Positions 60,365-64,000 of a stretch of 64,000 nt of DNA are shown here, in pieces. The stretch lies in assembly GCA_019419505.1 (NCBI GenBank), contig DXZS01000010.1:61744-125743 (forward strand). The letters run 5' to 3'. The DNA comes from Collinsella sp. GTDB lineage: Bacteria; Actinomycetota; Coriobacteriia; Coriobacteriales; Coriobacteriaceae. The number at the start of each line of letters is the position of its first letter. Position 1 is the stretch's first letter. Made by a program: the position numbers and the translations under genes. Below the pieces are notes generated by a model that worked only from the letters and a program-made list of their open reading frames with translations, was not told the origin of the DNA and did not search any database.

Positions 60365-60690
60365 GGAAAGCGCACAAGGCGGGCCGCAGCGTCGGAATGG
60401 GTAGTAGTTTCCCCATGGTCGCCCCGCGGAAAGCGCGTCCCAGATTGCAGCCTCAGAACGGGACACAGCTTCCGCAACGTGGCTCTAGCGGAAAGCGCAT
60501 CCCAAAATCGATGCCCAATACGGTCCGCAGCTTCCCAATGGGCGCTGCTTCGGAAAGTCTATCCCGGAATGAGCCCTCAGAGCGGAACACGCTTTCCGAA
60601 ACCCGCCCCAACGGGAAGCTGCGTCCCGGAATTCGCCTACAGGGCGGGATGCAATTTCCGGTTGAGCCTCGATTGGGAAATGACGTCCCA
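60365..60690. repeat. Degenerate tandem array of 62-bp hairpin units
   Basis: GGAAAG/GGGAAG-type starts recur at 60365, 60428, 60490, 60552, 60614 and 60676, steps of 63, 62, 62, 62 and 62. Each full unit has GGAAAGCGCGTCCC near its start and GGGACACAGCTTCC or similar about 33 nt later, which pair imperfectly. No coding frame looks real here. Confidence 0.75.
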
Positions 60691-60697
60691 TTCGTAT

Positions 60698-60737
60698 AAA
60701 AACGGGCGTCTCGGATGTTTGTCCGAACTGCCCGTTT
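60698..60737 (-). terminator. Terminator of the DUF4430 genes
   Basis: AACGGGC (60701-60707) with GCCCGTT (60730-60736) around a TCGGA/TCCGA inner stem; on the minus strand it is followed by TTTTTAT. Confidence 0.7.
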
Positions 60738-60757
60738 GATGCGATATGTCGAGGCCC

Positions 60758-61633
60758 CTAGCCTGTCACGTAATACCAGACCACGTTGTCGCCGTTTGAG
60801 AGAACGTAGTTGCTGCAGGCTGTCATGGGCGTTGTGCCGTTGACGGAATAACACCAGCCGCTACCGCTTCCATAGTTTTCATCCTTCTCGGCCAGGCCAC
60901 CGATGGCGGCAACATAAGTGCCAAACGACGAGCCACGCGCATTTATAGAAATACCCAGCGCGCAGAGAGCGTCGTAGGCAGTTGCTCCCTCATTAAAGGT
61001 GTAGGTACCACCAGCGGACACAGGATTGCCCACAGCGCTCGAAGTAACCGAGACAGTCACGGTAACGTAGCTAGACTCCTGAGAGACGCTCTGGTTGCCC
61101 GAGGGGGCATTACTGTTATCAGGAACGGCAGAAGGCCCACCGGACGTTGCCGAATTCTGAGAAGCCGACTGACTGTTGTCAGTCTTTTTATTTCCTGCTC
61201 CTTTTTCGCCGGACTTCTTGCTATCCGAGTTCTTGTCCGATTCCTTGTCCGAAGACTCGGAATCTTTCTTGGAGTCAGATTTGTCAGAACCCCTAGACCC
61301 GTCATTCGTATCATCAGAAGATTTGGAATCCTTGGACCCGGCCTTGCCCGAAGCGACAGTCGAGCCGGACCCATTGCCATCCTTGGCGACGATGCTCTCC
61401 CCCGCCACGGTCTGGACGATCCAATCAATGGACCAAGCACCGCTCTCGGAGGGATGAACAAAGCCCAGAGAGACCACGATCAGAACGACGCATGCGGCAG
61501 TCAGAACGCCAAGGAGCGCCTTCCGTCGAGGAGCGGACGCCGCCGAAGCGGCGCCCTTTTGCTTTGGATCATCGAGCTGGATAAACGAGGAGTCGGGCTG
61601 TTGCCCGTTGGTCTCCTTGGGCTTATCGGGCAT
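60758..61633 (-). CDS. Surface-type protein with C-terminal DUF4430 domain
   Basis: 291 aa from ATG 61633, which overlaps the end of the upstream gene by 11 bases. A cytosolic N-terminus is followed by one membrane segment (ALLGVLTAACVVLIVVSLGFV), so it is type II anchored or a signal-anchor protein. Then comes a ~110-residue linker of Ser/Asp/Lys (KSDSKKDSESSDKE). The last ~90 residues are DUF4430 (TYTFNEGATAYDALCALGI, GWCYSVNGTTP, NVVWYYV), a fold related to vitamin-B12-binding intrinsic factor parts and found in bacterial surface proteins. Likely outside-facing ligand binding; the ligand is unknown. Confidence 0.85.
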   Translation of the reverse strand: MPDKPKETNGQQPDSSFIQLDDPKQKGAASAASAPRRKALLGVLTAACVVLIVVSLGFVHPSESGAWSIDWIVQTVAGESIVAKDGNGSGSTVASGKAGSKDSKSSDDTNDGSRGSDKSDSKKDSESSDKESDKNSDSKKSGEKGAGNKKTDNSQSASQNSATSGGPSAVPDNSNAPSGNQSVSQESSYVTVTVSVTSSAVGNPVSAGGTYTFNEGATAYDALCALGISINARGSSFGTYVAAIGGLAEKDENYGSGSGWCYSVNGTTPMTACSNYVLSNGDNVVWYYVTG

Positions 61634-64000
61634 TACCGTCACCCTTGCCGCGCTTGGTCAGCACGAAGACGGCGATGAGCGCAAGGCCAATCACGCCGGC
61701 GGCGATGCCAACGATGGCGAGCGGGTTGGTGCCCGTCTCCTGCTCGGAAGCACCAGAGGACTTCTTAGCAGTGGTCGTGGAAGCAGCGCCCGTATCGGAC
61801 TTGGAATCGGACTTCTTGTCGGACTTGCTGTCCTTCTTCTCAGACTTCTTCTCATCCTTCTTGTCGGACTTATCGGAGCCCTTCTTGTCGGACTTGTTTT
61901 CCTTGGTCTCGGTCTTGGTCGACACCGTCGTCTTGGTCACCGGCTTCTGACCCGGGGCGATAGCGCCGCCGGCCTGCGGGCCCTTAGAGCCGGAACCAGC
62001 GCCGGAACCCGTACCAGTGCCCGTGCCGGTACCAGTACCAGAACCGCTGCCGCCGCTGGAGCCAGAACCGCCATTGTCACCAGAATTGGTGGCATTCTTG
62101 GTCCACTTGGCATACAGCGTCAGATCGGCCGTCACCGGCGTACTGAAGTCATACGCTTGCGTGCGCGCCTCATCGGTATACCAACCGCCGAAGGTATAGC
62201 CCTTGCGACGCGGTTTTACAGCAGGCTCCGTAGCAGTTTTACCAGCCTTAATACGTTGGGAATCGAGCACAATAGAATCTGCACCATTTGCGTCAAACGA
62301 GACAGTATAGCGATTGACCTTCTGGCCATTTCCCTTAATCGCGAACAACTTGCCCGAATCGTTAGCGTAGTAGAGTGAACCATCAGAACCGACCGAAATC
62401 GACGACATGCAGTACTGCTGGTTCTCGGCCGACGGTCTATAGAGCAGCTCAGCCTCTTCGTCACCTATGCGATAGCGATAAATGCCGCCAGGATTATTGT
62501 TGGACGTAAAGTATACATAGGTATGACCATCTTGAATGGAAACCACAGGCTGTGACTTAACATCGCCGCTGCCCGTAAAACCACTTGCAGAAGAATCCTC
62601 GCGGATGAAGTTACCGTCTGCCTTATAAATTGAATAATCGACCGTAAGCGTATCGGCGTCGATAATTGCAAGCTGACCATAGTGGCTCGTAAGACTGTTT
62701 TGGGGACCGCCCATAAAGGACTCAATCGACGTGCCGCCAACTACAATCTTACCGTTGACAAACACGGGTGTAGAGGTCGAGCTGCTGCCAAACGTAACTT
62801 TACCCAGTTCTGAAAGGGCCCCATCATTAGCGATAGCAATTTTATGGAGCGTGCCATCGGCACTCACAACGTAAGCAGTAGCCCCATCAACAAGCACGTT
62901 CGCGCGAACGCGATCGGCGATCTTAAGCTTTGCTACGGTCTTTCCAGTCGAAGGATCAACCGTGCTGACAGTGCCTGAATCATCCGCGATAACGCCATAG
63001 TCGCCCGAGAACGCCATGCCAGCCCAGTAATAGCCCTTGCTGTTTTCATTCTTGTGCTGCCACATGACTTTACCGTCAGAAATACGAACACAAAGCAGGT
63101 AGCCGTCACTCGAGTCAATCCAATCGGCCGAAGCGGTACCAAAATAGGCATAGCCATCGCGAACCGAAACAGAAGCAAGCGACTGCTGCGCGCCATCGGG
63201 ACCGGCCGGCAACCCATCGGTAACCCAAACCGTCGCAAGCACATCAACCGTTAAGGCCTGAAGACGACCGCCTGAAAGCGGAACAAGCACAACACCATTG
63301 GTATATACCATGCGTGAGGTGGAATCAATTGCAGCAGCCAAAGGTGACTCTAGAACGGTCTTGCCCGTCTCGACATCCTTTTTGAGCAATTTAGAACCAA
63401 CTGCCACATAGAGATAGTCACCGATCAGCAACGCATCGGAAACACCCTTATTGCCGTCCGCACGCGTCTTAAGCTCGCTTACCCATTTCTCATCTGCATC
63501 CTTAGTGGGCACAGGTGCGTCGGTAACCTTGTCGGCACTTGTAAAGCCCGACCAGTCGCTATCCCAGTTAGGGCGTGCGGCGCTCGGATTAAGAACAACG
63601 TTGTCGACACCGGGCAAAGTATCCCCAGGGGCGTAAGCCCAAACGACCTTATCGCCCGACTTAAGCACGTAGTCGTTATCGAGTTGAGTTCCAGGAACGC
63701 CGTTGACAAAGAACGACCAAGCGCCGGACAGCTCGGTACCATCAAGCGGAGAAACGAGGCTATGGACACCCCAATAGCCGAATTGGTCGTACATCTTGGA
63801 CTCGATGCCAAGGGCGTCGAAATAGGTAGCGGAGGCATCCTTGATCGACGTGCCCTTAACAAACACCTGGGTCGACGGGCTCGTCCAACGCTGAGCCATC
63901 CCGGCCTTTTTGCCAATAATCTCCATCGTGACGGAAACCTGCTCGGGCGCGGGGTCGCCGTACTTCGAGTAGCACCAGACGACGGAGTCGCCGTCCTTGA
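61623..64000 (-). CDS. Large surface protein with DUF4430, PQQ-type propeller and InlB-type repeat (5' end missing)
   Basis: At least 790 aa; the frame is open past base 64000, so the start is outside the window. In order from the visible end: a DUF4430 end (DGDSVVWCYSKYGD), a second DUF4430 (GTSIKDASATYFDALGIE... GDKVVWAYAPGD), a beta-propeller-like region of PQQ type (GDYLYVAVGSKLLKKDVETGKTV and similar repeats), an InlB-type repeat (YTVSFDANGADS...GYTFGGWYTDEARTQAY...LYAKWTKN), a Gly/Ser/Thr linker, a Lys/Ser/Asp linker, and a C-terminal membrane segment (LAIVGIAAGVIGLALIAVFVLTKRGK). It should be anchored by that segment with domains outside. No LPXTG is seen. It overlaps the next gene by 11 bases. 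Confidence 0.88.
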   Translation of the reverse strand, partial: KDGDSVVWCYSKYGDPAPEQVSVTMEIIGKKAGMAQRWTSPSTQVFVKGTSIKDASATYFDALGIESKMYDQFGYWGVHSLVSPLDGTELSGAWSFFVNGVPGTQLDNDYVLKSGDKVVWAYAPGDTLPGVDNVVLNPSAARPNWDSDWSGFTSADKVTDAPVPTKDADEKWVSELKTRADGNKGVSDALLIGDYLYVAVGSKLLKKDVETGKTVLESPLAAAIDSTSRMVYTNGVVLVPLSGGRLQALTVDVLATVWVTDGLPAGPDGAQQSLASVSVRDGYAYFGTASADWIDSSDGYLLCVRISDGKVMWQHKNENSKGYYWAGMAFSGDYGVIADDSGTVSTVDPSTGKTVAKLKIADRVRANVLVDGATAYVVSADGTLHKIAIANDGALSELGKVTFGSSSTSTPVFVNGKIVVGGTSIESFMGGPQNSLTSHYGQLAIIDADTLTVDYSIYKADGNFIREDSSASGFTGSGDVKSQPVVSIQDGHTYVYFTSNNNPGGIYRYRIGDEEAELLYRPSAENQQYCMSSISVGSDGSLYYANDSGKLFAIKGNGQKVNRYTVSFDANGADSIVLDSQRIKAGKTATEPAVKPRRKGYTFGGWYTDEARTQAYDFSTPVTADLTLYAKWTKNATNSGDNGGSGSSGGSGSGTGTGTGTGTGSGAGSGSKGPQAGGAIAPGQKPVTKTTVSTKTETKENKSDKKGSDKSDKKDEKKSEKKDSKSDKKSDSKSDTGAASTTTAKKSSGASEQETGTNPLAIVGIAAGVIGLALIAVFVLTKRGKGDGNAR

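Noticed and set aside
60365..60690. CRISPR array
   Set aside because: Units are degenerate repeats end to end without unique spacers of constant length, and no cas gene is present.
60299..60739. Open frames of 130-146 codons across the 62-bp tandem array
   Set aside because: They arise from a 62-bp period with no stops in several frames and begin inside a terminator; no protein-like features.

Overview
This window is a high-GC bacterial chromosome segment. It reads like a gut Coriobacteriia genome, most probably Collinsella or a close relative. I infer this from the GC-rich coding style with strong AAGGAG-type ribosome sites, the mix of genes (class III fructose-bisphosphatase, QueH-type queuosine genes, DegV and GtrA duplicates, DUF4430 surface proteins, AbiEi/DUF559-like proteins) and many intergenic palindromic repeats. 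No rRNA, tRNA, CRISPR array, transposase or integrase was seen.

Layout. 1-10.3 kb is a type 1 BREX anti-phage operon read leftwards: brxA, brxB, brxC, pglX, pglZ, with pglZ cut by the window edge. pglX is split in two, and the break holds an AT-rich cassette of two small genes, one of them a membrane protein. The operon head carries a G10 homopolymer touching the brxA start codon. 10.6-22.6 kb holds an orphan antitoxin-like gene, serC-serA, an AbiEi/nuclease-like gene, an M20 peptidase, a DUF1015-like protein, two histidine phosphatases, a nitroreductase, small housekeeping genes, a metal-exporter-like permease and a DnaQ-type exonuclease. 22.9-28.0 kb holds a second AbiEi/nuclease-like gene, then a zinc/cadmium resistance unit (ArsR-type repressor, free HMA metallochaperone, P-type ATPase) with three visible operators, then a DtxR-type regulator. 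28.1-38.2 kb holds a HAD phosphatase, an ABC-F ATPase, the pstSCAB phosphate importer, a PepV-like dipeptidase, another HAD phosphatase and a DegV protein.

38.4-42.8 kb looks like a small defence island. A solitary primase-helicase (TOTE-type AEP domain fused to an SF2 helicase) and a DinJ/YafQ toxin-antitoxin pair lie between an intact LOG-family gene and a duplicated fragment of that gene's 3' end. 43.7-50.3 kb holds the queuosine genes tgt, queA and queH, an SDR oxidoreductase and a tail-anchored coiled-coil protein. 50.4-60.3 kb holds a DUF3267 protein, a MetRS with an altered KMSKS loop, an RNA m5C methyltransferase, a DegV protein, class III fbp and two GtrA genes. A five- to six-copy array of 62-bp hairpin units follows. 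The window ends in two overlapping DUF4430 surface-protein genes, the first running off the right edge.

The most unusual items are the split pglX with its embedded gene pair; three copies of a ~168-nt structured element whose long stem changes by compensatory substitutions; a family of palindromic MITE-like repeats that precedes each copy; and the primase-helicase island with its att-like gene-end duplication.
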